64,000 bases of DNA from Jaapia argillacea MUCL 33604 (lineage: Eukaryota > Basidiomycota > Agaricomycetes > Jaapiales > Jaapiaceae), in contig KL197713.1 in assembly GCA_000697665.1 (NCBI GenBank), positions 1,080,593 through 1,144,592 on the forward strand, written 5' to 3'. Positions 34,716-45,900 of the stretch are shown piece by piece; within the stretch, counting starts at the first letter, position 1, and the number at the start of each line of letters is the position of its first letter. A program made the translations under genes and the position numbers. A model generated the notes under the pieces. It searched no databases. It was not told the DNA's origin and was given only the letters and a program-made list of their open reading frames with translations.

Positions 34716-35843
34716 GCATGTTTTTTTTTCTGCCAACGAGGGGATCATGGGGGCGTTACACCTAGACAATCATGAATGAACGAGTTATGCCCTGCTAGGA
34801 TATTTTTGCTATCTATAGTCTACAATACAGTACCGAACCAATTCGACGCCATTCAGGCTTGCTTTGTGATGTGGTGAACGGTTTCCATATTACCAGGAAA
34901 TCACTTCCAGCTCGTTCAGGCGCTCTCGTCCGGATGCGACCCGACTTCTGCTGCTGGAAAAGTGCCTGATTTGTTATTTGACGGAGACGCCCACAAAGTT
35001 ACATCGCATCTGTCACCACAGCAAGTCCGACAGGAGCATCAACGACGAGGCACCAACATCTGCAGGAACTGGCGCTCGGAGCGCTGTTGGATGGACGCCC
35101 ACCACCGCTTATACCGAACGGGATACTTGGGCTTCAACAAAGCAAGGTTGAGGGTACTCCCATTGGATATAGGGGTTGTGTCAGTGCTCCTGTTAACCCT
35201 GACAGGTGACGTCTCGAGGAGTGTAAACGGGGGTTCTGTTCGCAGTCCCCGAAACGAGAAGTTCAGAGACCAAATCCACAATGGTCCAAGGGGTCCAAGG
35301 TATTCTGGCCATGTAGTTAAGCTGGTGTCTTGCAAGGGGGTGTCGGAAAACCGATGTCGGATATCGGGCTACGAGAACAAAGGCCTTGCCTCCTTCAGGA
35401 TAAGCGATGGGCGAAGTCGGTTTTGAGGGGTTTGAGCGTTCAGCAGCCCTATTGCAAACCTTGAAAGCAATTGAGCCGCTTGTGGGAGGTGATCCGAAGT
35501 TCCGGATGGCACTGCTTTTCCAATGGCTGGCGCTGTTCGATGACTATTGGGAGATAAGGCGCCAGGCTCTAATAGACTGGCCTCCGGTCGTCAGACGCCT
35601 CTGGATTGATGAACGTTGGACGCTGGGTGTGCTTGCAGAAGGGATACACAGGAAAAGGGGTAATTCACCGGCCCCAGAAAAGACCCTGAGCGTTTAGGAA
35701 TAGCTTGTCTAGAATTTTGGTCAGACGAGAGCCACACCACGTGGAATTGTATATGGCGGAGACTGTCGGCGGTCACTTGCCTCTCACACCCACCAGCTAC
35801 TCCTCACAGCCAATCCTGCCATCCTCGCCAGCCGTGTCAAGCG
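34716..35843 (+). other. Unassigned stretch with a possible short gene (open frame 35407-35697)
   Basis: The frame at 35407-35697 encodes 96 residues with a natural-looking composition: MGEVGFEGFERSAALLQTLK, AIEPLVGGDPKFRMALLFQW, LALFDDYWEIRRQALIDWPP and VVRRLWIDERWTLGVLAEGI. I do not recognise it. Upstream, 34960-35210 also has protein-like frames (for example HLQELALGALLDGRPPP and GILGLQQSKVEGTPIGYRG) that could be joined through introns, but no consistent chain was found. It may be a small gene, a fragment, or 5' leader sequence of the GID4 gene that follows. No terminal repeats were seen. Confidence 0.3.
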
Positions 35844-37366
35844 ATGCCTTCAGAAAGCCATGTTCCAGCAGTCCCAGAACATACCCGTTCTGACCAAACC
35901 CAGCTACAAGCGAAGACATGCTTTCGCTGCCATTCTCCGCTCCAAGACTTGACCAGCACGGCCTTTTTCTTGCACGAGAACTCTGGTGTAAACGTCGTGA
36001 ACGATGCTTCTCTCGTCTGCGGTATGTGCCAAGAAAGAAACGCCACAGCAGTCGGAGGTCCTCAGCTCGCAGGGGAGCAATTCTCGTACCATAGTGTCGA
36101 CAGGGACGGACGCCTCGTTGTACCCGAAATTTTTGGGAATGAGACTTCCACAGTGGTGAACCTGCGGCGCACGATAGACCATCACCTCGTGGACCGCGAC
36201 ATCGAGATGGAATCATCGGAATCCTCCTCGAGCTGCTCCGACTCTGATGTGCCTTACCGTCGACCGCAGAGTTTATCTCTCACCCCACCACTTCCTTCCC
36301 ATACCACCAAACGATCCCGCCTCACCTGCGATACTTCCGCACCCTCGACAAGCTTGCAACCAACACAACGACCGTCCACTTATATCAAACAACAAGCTCG
36401 CGAAATCCGCTCTCCATTCTCTCACGATCCTCTCGTCGACATCACGAGACTGCGTGTACGCTCGCAGGGCTGTCATTGTTTGTACCCTGGGGCTGTGTTT
36501 CAGGGAACCCAGAAAAGTGGTCGCAACAGTTACGACGTCACAGTGAACATTGTGGTCAGTACTTCGTTCTCCGTGTGATTGATTGGAAGCATAACAAAGT
36601 TTTATACCTAGGACGTTGATTTCTCTTCCTCCTCACTTTGTGGTTACCTCTGCATCCGTGGCCTTACCGACGACTGGCCAGAACTCACCACTTATTTCGA
36701 CGCCGAGATCATCGGAAGTCGGTATGGTTTCCGGACACAGGATTGGTCGGCAACAGAGCAGGATGATCTTAGCCATTGGTCTTGTTTCCCCGCTTTTAAA
36801 CATGTCAAGCCAGAGCTTCAGAAGCCAAGCTGGACAGTTCCCGACAGAGATCGTGGCGCCGTCTTCATGAGATGGAAGGAACGATTCCTGGTCCCGGATC
36901 ATCGGGTACAAGACATCAGTGGCGCCAGTTTTGCTGGTGAGTACATCACGTACCATTTCGGAGGAGCGGATCACAGAATTGCCTCAAGGCTTTTACTATG
37001 TCTGTGTGGACTTCAATCCCCAAGCGCATCAGTCACCGTTGCGGACAGTCTCGGAGCAGCTGCCGTTGTCTTCGGGCGAGGATGCAGGTAGCTGTCCGGC
37101 AAAGACAGAACCTCCCATTCGCCCCCAACGTCGCGAATCGAGGGATTTTGACAGGAGCACGTCGGCACGCAGGTCCAGTTCTCGTAGTTGGAGCCCAAGC
37201 AGACCGACGACCGCGACGATGAGTGGATATTATTTCCACCAGAATTCTGAGCCGTAGGTGTCCTGTTCGCCCTTCTTTTCACGAGTCTAACATCCGGATT
37301 AGGTATCAGCAACTGTCACTATCGCATGTCGCACAACATACAGCGTCAAGCTTTGAGTTCCGCTAA
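35844..37366 (+). CDS. GID4: GID4/VID24-like substrate receptor of the GID/CTLH ubiquitin ligase
   Basis: GID4 recognises N-terminal proline (and other N-degrons) and brings gluconeogenic enzymes to the GID E3 ligase. ATG 35844 gives MPSESHVPAVPEHTRSDQTQ, then KTCFRCHSPLQDLTST and SLVCGMCQERN, two CxxC pairs that look zinc-binding. A Ser-rich acidic linker follows (MESSESSSSCSDSDVP). The VID24 beta-barrel starts GCHCLYPGAVFQGTQKSGRN, SYDVTVNIV, and after an intron continues FSSSSLCGYLCIRGLTDDWP, ELTTYFDAEIIGSRYGFRTQ and HWSCFPAFKHVKPEL. It then reads FMRWKERFLVPDHRVQDISG, ASFAG|FYYVCVDFN. The tail is Arg/Ser-rich and ends FEFR at 37364-37366. The long Ser/Arg tail and Cys-rich head exceed the yeast protein. 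Confidence 0.9.
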
Positions 37367-37938
37367 GTTTGTCCTGCCAGTGGCTAGAAGGTAAGCTGGT
37401 GAAGACTCGCTAGAAGGCAGTCAGTGAATCTGACACAGCTTGCCCTGATCCTTTTAGTACTGCATCCCAGCTTCACCTAGGCACTGCACCAACACTGCAT
37501 TCACATTTTCACCACCCTCCCCTGCGAAGACCTCACTCCCTATCGTATTGTAAAGAACATAAACCGCATACCATCACTGTCTGTAATGTGTTCATGGATA
37601 TCTTTCCTCTTTGTCAGCACGTTGCGTCTCCTCTCATCTTTCTGTATACTACTGTCTCATTGTATGGCCTGTTGTCGTCCGAGCACACTTCTGTTGTTTC
37701 AATGTTATCGTCACTACGCTTTCCTTTCGAGAGTACTGTGCCTGACCAATCCTGATGACGAAGGTACCTGTACAAACTGCTAAGCCGGCAATTTCGCTAT
37801 CCTTGACTAGTTGATCGCCGCTATTCTCTGTGCATGTGAAATGTTTGCGACAAATTGGATTGTTATGGATTCTTGCTCAACCACATCCACGTTCGCCTCG
37901 AGGTTCGAGTGTCCCTCAATCTGTTTTCTTGATTAGCC
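37367..37938. other. Intergenic region between GID4 and the monooxygenase gene
   Basis: Contains the GID4 3' region and the promoter of the gene at 37939. No feature of note was seen. Confidence 0.45.
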
Positions 37939-40146
37939 ATGGTTCAAGAACACCACCCGATCGTGATAATCGGAGCGGGGTACATCGCATGCAGTCCCTT
38001 ATGATATGGGAGGTTGATATAGTGTGTGTTACAGGCTCGCTGGCATATCAACTGCGATTGCTTTGAAAAAGCAGCTGCGTACTTCGGACTTTACAGTGCG
38101 CCTTGCTCCTTGACTCCGCGCTGATTATCCCGGGCATTCATTCGTCATGTTCTGGTCAGATTTACGAAAAAGCCTCTGAGGTTGGAGGGACATGGAGGGT
38201 GCGTGTTTCGTGGCTGTCTTATCAAGTGATCATATTCCTCAAGCCCGTGATTGCGACTTACAGGACAACACTTACCCCGTATGTGGTGGTCTCAACCGTT
38301 GGAAACCTCATTGCAAGGCACCGTGCTAAACCCTTCAATCTCTGTAGGGATGCGGTTCCGATGTCCCGGGTCATTGGTATTCTTTGTCCACTGAGCTTAA
38401 CCCGAATTGGACCAGTTTCTACGTCTCCCAGCCTGAAATCCAGTCGTACTGGGTGTCACTGTTCCACAAATATGATCTCGCGGCCAACACTGTCTTCAAC
38501 TGCGCAGTTGTGTCTGCAGAGTGGAACGATGAGGCTCAGGTGTACAAGGTGACTGTGGAAGATAGCATAACTGGGGAGAGAAAACATACAGAGGCACAGG
38601 TGGTGGTTTGGGCCATCGGAGGGTTTATGAGACCTGCGTTTCCGAAGGATATCCCAGGGCGGGAGAATTTCCGCGGTGATGTCTTTCACTCTGCGTTGTG
38701 GCGACACGACATTAACCTGAAAGGCAAACGGGTGGGCGTGATCGGGAATGGGTGCTCGGCGTGCGTGTTTCACCCTGTATCCAGGATATTCATGTGTCCC
38801 TGACCATCGATTGTAGCGCCCAATTCGTCCCCGAGATATCCAAGGATGCAAGTGTGCAGGTTATCAACTTTTGCAGGACTCCGCAATGGTTTGTTCCCAA
38901 GGTAAATCTCTTTTGGCCAACAATGTTCCAGTTACACCTACGATTGTCGCCTGGCAGCTCCAATTCGACTATTCACCTTGGGTGAAATGGGCTTTCGCTT
39001 ATATTCCATTCACGATGCGACTGTATCGCAATTTTCTCATGGCCAGAGTGAGCAGCCCACCACGCATACAGTGCTCGCAATGTACTCAAATGTGGACAAC
39101 CTTAGTACGACTTCCGATTTATGATCTTTCGGAAACGCAACGTGGGGATGATTAAAGTCGTGACACGGGTGGGCCTCATCTTGATTGTGATCAGTGATGT
39201 CAACTCATTGTGAACTCAGGAGTTCAGAAGGTACATCAAGAAGCGGGCTCCTAAGGAACAGCATGCCAAACTAATACCCACTTACCGTAAGTCACGTTAA
39301 AGCTTCCCGGCGCTTGGTTTACTCAACTCTCACTATCTGTGGCGCAGCCCCCGGGTGCAAACGAATTATCGTTGATCCTGGTTATCTCGACTGCCTTAAT
39401 CAGGAGAACGTCAATGTCATTTGGGAGGGTATCGATTCCATTGTGGAGAATGGAATCAAGCTCAAGACTGGAGAGATTGTCCCGCTGGATATCATCATCT
39501 TTGGTACTGGGTATTCAGGGGTATATTTATCTCGGCTGCGAACCCTAGACGCTTTCTGATTGATGATTAGGATCCTGACTTTACGATCCGAGGCAGAGAT
39601 GGGAAGAGTATCCAAGAATACTTTCAATCTCAAGGAGGACCGACGGCATACTTAGGAACCTGTGTCCCAGGTTTCCCGAACTTGTTCACCCTTTTGGGTA
39701 GGTTTATCCCGTATCCAGCCACTAGTTCCTGAATATCTATTCTAAAAGGACCCAACACGGCTACCGGCCATGCTTCCGTCGTGTTTAGTGAAGAAGTTCA
39801 GGTATGGACCCTTACTTCTATACAACCATCACCACCTTGCACGACTAACGGCCTCGTGCAGATTCAATACGCGCTGCAGATGATACGACCGCTTCTGGCA
39901 GGATCAGTCAAATCCTTTGAAATCCGTACTGAGGCGTCTGCGGAATACAATCGGTGGCTAGAGAAACGGCTCTCTGAGTCCGTCTGGACCGAGTGCCATT
40001 CTTATTATAGGGTGGACGGACAGATGGGCAAGAATGTGGCGACCTTCCCAGGACCACTAACTTTGTTCTGGTGGCTTTGTCGCACACCACGTTGGGACCA
40101 TTTCAGGATCATTGGGGTGGAACGATGGAGAAGGGAGAGAAGGTAG
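37939..40146 (+). CDS. Flavin-dependent monooxygenase, Baeyer-Villiger/FMO type
   Basis: An FAD- and NADPH-dependent oxygenase acting on an unknown ketone or amine-like substrate. ATG 37939 gives [14 protein letters not shown], an intron, then [19 protein letters not shown], completing the FAD Rossmann motif GAGLAGIS. After it come [20 protein letters not shown] (GGTW is typical of BVMOs) and [18 protein letters not shown]. The NADPH site reads [14 protein letters not shown], and the linker before it has the [10 protein letters not shown] stretch, resembling the FxGxxxHxxxW signature (here [11 protein letters not shown]). Later exons: [50 protein letters not shown] and [20 protein letters not shown]. 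It ends [34 protein letters not shown] and then RRERR at 40146. About ten introns. Such genes often belong to metabolite or detoxification pathways. No biosynthetic core enzyme is adjacent. Confidence 0.88.
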
Positions 40147-40636
40147 AGGGTTATGATGTTTTCCGGGGCCTTCGCAGTTCTGTTGAGCATGGGTTTTGTT
40201 GCCGGGAGGAAGTTGCTTGCTCGCGGTGTTCTGAGCTTCTGAGTGGCGATATCCGCGAACGCATTGTCTACACGTGTGGCGGTTGAGGTAAAGCGTATAC
40301 TATTAGACGGTGCTGTGACGATCTGAGGGTCTTGTACGTTGTAAAGTCTGTCGTGTATTGTTGGGCACAACGTTCAGGAGATCGCTGACGTTCACCGTGA
40401 ATGAGCTTTCGACAGCTGCACATATGCGCACCTCGAACAATAACTATTGTTTGTCGGGTGTGATGTGACGGAGGCTGGACTTTGGCCCTGCGAAGCGTCG
40501 GTCGGGGTGGGCCGAAGAGTCCGTGCCTGTTAACTTACTTCACGCATCGACATAATAGGCAGCTTCACTGAGCGTATTTACTCCTCTGGCCCTTCTCTCC
40601 CTCTGTTGTCCGTTCCGGGACATCTAACCAAGTACT
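40147..40636. other. Intergenic region between the monooxygenase and casein kinase I genes
   Basis: About 490 bases with no supported exon. It holds the promoter of the kinase gene. No TATA box was obvious. Confidence 0.45.
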
Positions 40637-42623
40637 ATGTCTGCCCATGGCTCAACTGCCAACGTTGTCGGTGTCCATTACCGTGTCGGGAGGAAAATTG
40701 GCGAAGGTTCATTCGGTGTCATCTTTGAAGGTACGGACAGTGGCTTCCGCTCCATCCTCTTCTTGTCCAACCCATTTTCCGGCCTCTCGCAGGTACCAAC
40801 TTGCTGAACTCGCAAACTGTCGCCATCAAGTTTGTGCGCACCCTCGCATTCGTTGGTCCTCTTTGTCTCCGAACTCAAGCGTTTGAAACCACAGGAACCG
40901 CGGAAGGCTGAGGCTCCTCAACTCCGAGATGAATGTCGATCCTACCGTATTCTCGCTGGGTGCCGTCAGTCCTTTTACTTCTGTCCACCAAAAATTCTGT
41001 ATCGATTGTTCAATGTTCCGCAGCGGGAATTCCACAAATATACCATTTCGGTCAAGAGGGCCTCCACAATATTTTGGTCATCGACCTGTTGGGTCCGAGT
41101 TTGGAAGATCTATTCGATATGTGCGGGCGAAAGTTCTCGATTAAGACCGTCTGCATGGCGGCTCGCCAAATGGTATGTCTAGTTGCTTGAAATCATCAGT
41201 TGCGCACGGTTGACCGGTCGCTGCAGATCACCCGAGTGCAAACCATTCATGAAAAGAACCTCATCTATCGTGATATCAAGCCCGACAACTTCCTTGTAGG
41301 GCGCGCTGGTACTAAGGCAGCTAATAGTTCGTCTTTTTTGTCTGCACCGACTGTATTGTTGAGCTGATCATGGATCTAGTTATCCACGTCGTCGACTTTG
41401 GTATGGCCAAGCAATATCGAGATCCGAAAACGAAACAGCACATACCTTATCGGGAACGCAAGAGTCTAAGCGGTACAGCTCGATACATGAGTATAAACAC
41501 TCACCTTGGACGAGGTACGCTGAACTCGTCGTGAAGAACTGAAGTCTTCTTGACGCAGCTTTGACACCAGAGCAATCACGGCGGGACGATCTCGAGGCAC
41601 TCGGCCACGTCTTCATGTACTTCTTACGGGGAAGCTTACCTTGGCAAGGCCTCAAGGCAGCTACCAATAAGCAGAAGTACGAGAAAATTGGCGAGAAAAA
41701 ACAGACGACTCCCATCAAGGAGTTATGTGAAGGTTTCCCCGGTACGTTCAGAGTTTTCGTTGGAGGTGGCTTGTTCATCTCACTCGATACTTTGCATAGA
41801 GGAGTTCGGAATCTACCTGAACTATGTCCGAAAGCTTGGATTCGAGGAAACGCCGGATTACGATTTTCTCCGGGAATTGTTCGCTAAAGTACTAAAGAAT
41901 AATAATGATATCGACGATGGAGTCTACGATTGGAATCTTCTCAATGGTGTGTTGCTTCCATCATTTTCACGCCCACCTTCCTCAAATGGTATTTAGGCGG
42001 CAAAGGCTGGGAAGTGTCGACTGTTCGTATCCTCGCCGTCTCTCCTTGCTCTCAGCTGATCTTCCGTGTTGATCCAGGGACAAACCCAGATGTTGCAGCA
42101 GGTTCAGAATGCCAATGTTCCTCAAGATCGTCGTCGGGACATAGAGCGACACCGCGATTCAGAACGCAGGCGGTCTCAGGCTGGCAATGTCGCCCCTCCA
42201 TCTCCTGCTCTCGTTCGTCACGACTCCAAGCGACGCAAAATCCCTGCTGCTCTCACCCCTGGAGGTGGCAATACTCCGGGACAGGTTACTCCACTCTCCG
42301 CTGCGGCACAGGTCGGCGTTCCCGTAGGCACTCCTCAACAGAGGAATAGCCAAATCAATCCTCAGCACCCATATGCTGGCGTGCATGGTTATGACTACGC
42401 AAGACAAGATCCCGGAGATGAAGCCTACGGCGGCCAGCAGCAGTATGGTCGCGCCTCGCCAATGGTCCCCAGTGTAAATGCCGCACAACCTGCCATGAGC
42501 AACGTGCGTGCGCGAGGGGGGGATATCGGCGTGTCACACAACGGAGTTTTTGCCCACGGACAAGAGCAGGAGGCACCGCCTAAGATGACATTGTCGAGAA
42601 TTCTAACATGTCAATGTTGCTGA
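40637..42623 (+). CDS. Casein kinase I, Cki1/Yck type with a C-terminal cysteine tail
   Basis: A Ser/Thr kinase acting at membranes in nutrient sensing and trafficking (by family). ATG 40637 gives [40 protein letters not shown] (Gly loop), [18 protein letters not shown] with the catalytic Lys. It continues [56 protein letters not shown] (catalytic loop), [20 protein letters not shown] and [20 protein letters not shown], a CK1 hallmark. Next is [20 protein letters not shown], then [20 protein letters not shown] and [20 protein letters not shown]. After the domain comes a Gln/Pro/Ala-rich tail ([19 protein letters not shown]) ending TCQCC at 42623. The paired terminal cysteines fit S-palmitoylation, as known for Yck1/2. 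It is therefore a plasma-membrane type, not Hrr25. About ten introns. Confidence 0.93.
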
Positions 42624-42929
42624 GACAAGCCCTTCGTTTTATCTTCTAGTTGTTTTTGGTGCTATCTCTTGACCTTATTTTCCATCGGATCTCTCTCTTC
42701 GTCCTACTTTGCTTTCGCACACCATCCTTCTTTCTTTATACCCTTGTGCTCTGGTAATTGGTTGCTCGGTATGCCCCGCTTTCATTAGCCGTAATGACGT
42801 TTCAGATATCTGAACTTCACGACATGTCTCTGGTAGACTTCCTATCACACATACAATACAGCATGGATAACTACAAGGAATGTATGCCGGCGAGTGGTGC
42901 CAGCAGCAAACGGTACGATGATTCAATAT
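42624..42929. other. Convergent 3' region between casein kinase I and the JmjC gene
   Basis: Both genes end here, tail to tail, about 306 bases apart. No other feature was seen. Confidence 0.45.
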
Positions 42930-45900
42930 TCAAGAGCCAGCAACCCATGGATTGTCCAGCATCCCTAAAGGTGTGGGAGTGTTTGCAGAGGGTTGTACCT
43001 TGGAAGCCATTAATTCAGCTGGGTCCCTTCGCTCAGCTGCAGGTGCCGCCTGCTCCTCTGGCTGCTCATAACTGCCTTCCCAGTCTTGAGAATCTATAAA
43101 AACATTAGTCTATGGTGAACTGACAGAGGTTGTGCTTACCTTCAACTGTCGGATTCCGATCCTCTATCAGCGGCGATTTTTCCGATTCTTCCCGCGGACT
43201 ACGAGAAGCAGAGATACCGTCAGAGGGGTGTGGTCCATTCGTATTTGGCTGACTTGCGTCCCCCTTCCGACCTAATGGAAGGGCAGCATGTGACGATTCA
43301 ACTTCTGTCGAAGCCGATTCGACGGTCACAGGGGCACTTTGAGTGATATCCCATCTCGTTTTATTCCGATGTTTCGAGGACTTTAGGGGGCCGTTACCAA
43401 CGGATGGGTGTTCACGGGTCTCACGGCGGGAATTGCGACTCCGCTCCTCTTGGTCCTCTGTCGTGGAAAATGCCCTAGGTTCAGAGGGAGCGGGTGGTCC
43501 AAAGTCTATTGCTGAAGGATCAGAGTCAACCAGAGGGAACGTTTGTGAGACTTACATGTTGGGTGACTATGTGATCGAGAATCATAGGAATTGGTTCGAG
43601 GAGGATAATGATCTGAGGATTCTGAACACAACTACTGATCAGAAGAGATAGGATACGAGCAAGGTAGAAGACGTACGGCGTGACGTCCACGCAGCTGGGC
43701 CTCGTCCCCGGCCACGGCCGCGCGGTGCATGATTGGGTGCGGAACGCGAATACAGCGGAGGGGCGGAGAATGGGTGCTCGGGGTAACGTTCGGGCATGCC
43801 CTGTTGTTGGAAGTGAGTGCTGGGAAGCATTTGAAGACCACCAGTGGTGAAGACTATGGGGGAGTTCTGAGGCATTGGAGTTCTAAGGGTGCTGGCAACA
43901 GCTGCGCAAAGATAATCGTTGGCTTGCTGGATGTTTCCCAACCGACCATTAACCACCCCAAACATATCGGCTAGGTTCTTAGCGATGTCTGGGGGTGGGT
44001 CCTCGTTTGGAGGTACGTGGGTCCCCTCAATCCTCTTCTCCAACGCGCTCATCTTCTGAAGCACCTCCTCGAGGCTCGTTCCAAGCTTTTCATTCACCTG
44101 CTTCGCTTCCTCTTGATGCCGGGCGAAATTCTCTCGTAGCGTCGCCAGCTCGACCCGGTGCTCCTCGGACAATTGGGTGATACGAGCTTCTAAATGATTG
44201 TTCTTTCCCTGTGCCAGATCCAATCTGCGTTCAGCGTCGAGAATGCGGCGTTCATAATGAGATGGGAGACCGGCGGGGAGGGCGTGATCGACTCCGACTA
44301 AGGAATGCGTCGCGTTTGTTGTCCCGCTAGGACGCTGAGAGGCGTTTATTCGTTGCATTCTTTGAATACGGGGGGACGATTCTTGCGGCACATGTACTAG
44401 TGGTGTAGCTTGCTGTATGCAGAGCTATTGTCAGTTGAATCATTGGAGTCGTTGCTCGACGTACTGTTGATATAGTGGCCTGAGTCAACGCAGATGGACC
44501 GCGACGTTCACCCTCGGCTAAAATCGCACTGGATGGTTGAGGTCGTCGCTTTTGGAACCTGAGCATCGAAACATCCCCGGTGATCGTTGCATCGGAAGCA
44601 GGGGGGGTCCTCTGGCACAACACGAAGCCCGGAAGGACGTCGAATTCGAGGTCTCTTCGCTGGCCTAGCCACTTCATCGTCATCATCGTCGGCGGTAGTG
44701 TCGGCTACATCGTCAGCATCACAGGGTGCCCTCCGCTTCGCGACGGAGTCTTGGGTCTGCGGCGATGGTGGAAGTTTCGGAGTCAATGAAGCCAGGATCG
44801 TCGTCGTCGTCGAAGCCGAAGCGCGTTGCTCTGGTTCCCCCGTTACCTGGGAATTGGTCCTCGACGTACCAGCCAGCTTCTTCGGTAAAGCTACTTCGCT
44901 ATGCGAGGCAGCCGGGGTTTTGCTGGAAAGCGTAGATGTAGATGGATTGCCATCCCGGTCAGTTGAACCCTATATATTCTCGATCTGAGTCGGGGAGACA
45001 GCAAAGCGAAACGCGAAACCTACCACGGCAGCCTCTCTACGCTGATTCCCTGGAGTTGTTTGTGCTTTCGGCTTAGCGACGGTGGCGACCTTGGTCTTCT
45101 TTGTGGCCAACGACGGTGTCTCTTCAGGGCGCCGCCTCTTCCCATACACAACTGAGACTGGCGAGAGTAACACACAGTCAAATATCTGACGTTGTCCCTT
45201 CTTAAGAGGTGTGAGTGAGACACTTGGTGGAGTCGAGGGTCGGATCAAAACGGGTGGCTGTAGTGGTGGTTTCGACTTGCGGAGGCTTCTGGCGGGGACT
45301 GGAGGACGCTTCGCCGGGGTTATAGAGGCACCTTTGGGGCTTGCGGGTGGCGAACTGGCCGGGGTGAGAGGAGATAACGGTGGTGTACTTGTCTCTTCCG
45401 CCATACATGGTGGCTTCTCTATGGGAACACGTTCTTGCTATTAGTGGGACGGACGTTAGTCGAGTGGTTTCATAGAGAAGGGACAACAACTCTTACGATA
45501 GCGATAACTTGGATAAACGCGTCATAAAATCCGGGCTTCACGCAGCTAAGGCTATGGGGCTTGCAGGTAGTAAATTTGGACGCGTTTCTGACAAGCCGAC
45601 AAGCCAGGTTGCTACGGGTGCCTTCCTTCTCCGCTGTCTCGGCATTCGGTAGCTCGCTTTCATATCTTGCCTTGCCCTTGACATGGAAGAGATGCCACTT
45701 CTCATGTGTTTCATCTCCCTGGCGACTGAGAAGGGCAGTGGTGGAATGGATCCTCTTCTTCTCCAAGACATGGTCGAAGCACAAGCCATGGTGACATTTC
45801 TTGCAAGAGAGCAAGGCCACTCGGGGAACACGATGTGCTAAGTTGCAGGTCCTGTCTTCTATCTGCAGGGAGAAGTCTGAGCCTACGACAGGGTTCTCTG

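Noticed and set aside
34962-35426. 154-residue plus-strand frame
   Set aside because: Composition is not clearly protein-like and an equally good frame exists on the other strand, so it was not called as a gene.
37939-40146. Secondary-metabolite cluster around the flavin monooxygenase
   Set aside because: The nearest MFS transporter and other neighbours do not include a backbone synthase or a pathway regulator.
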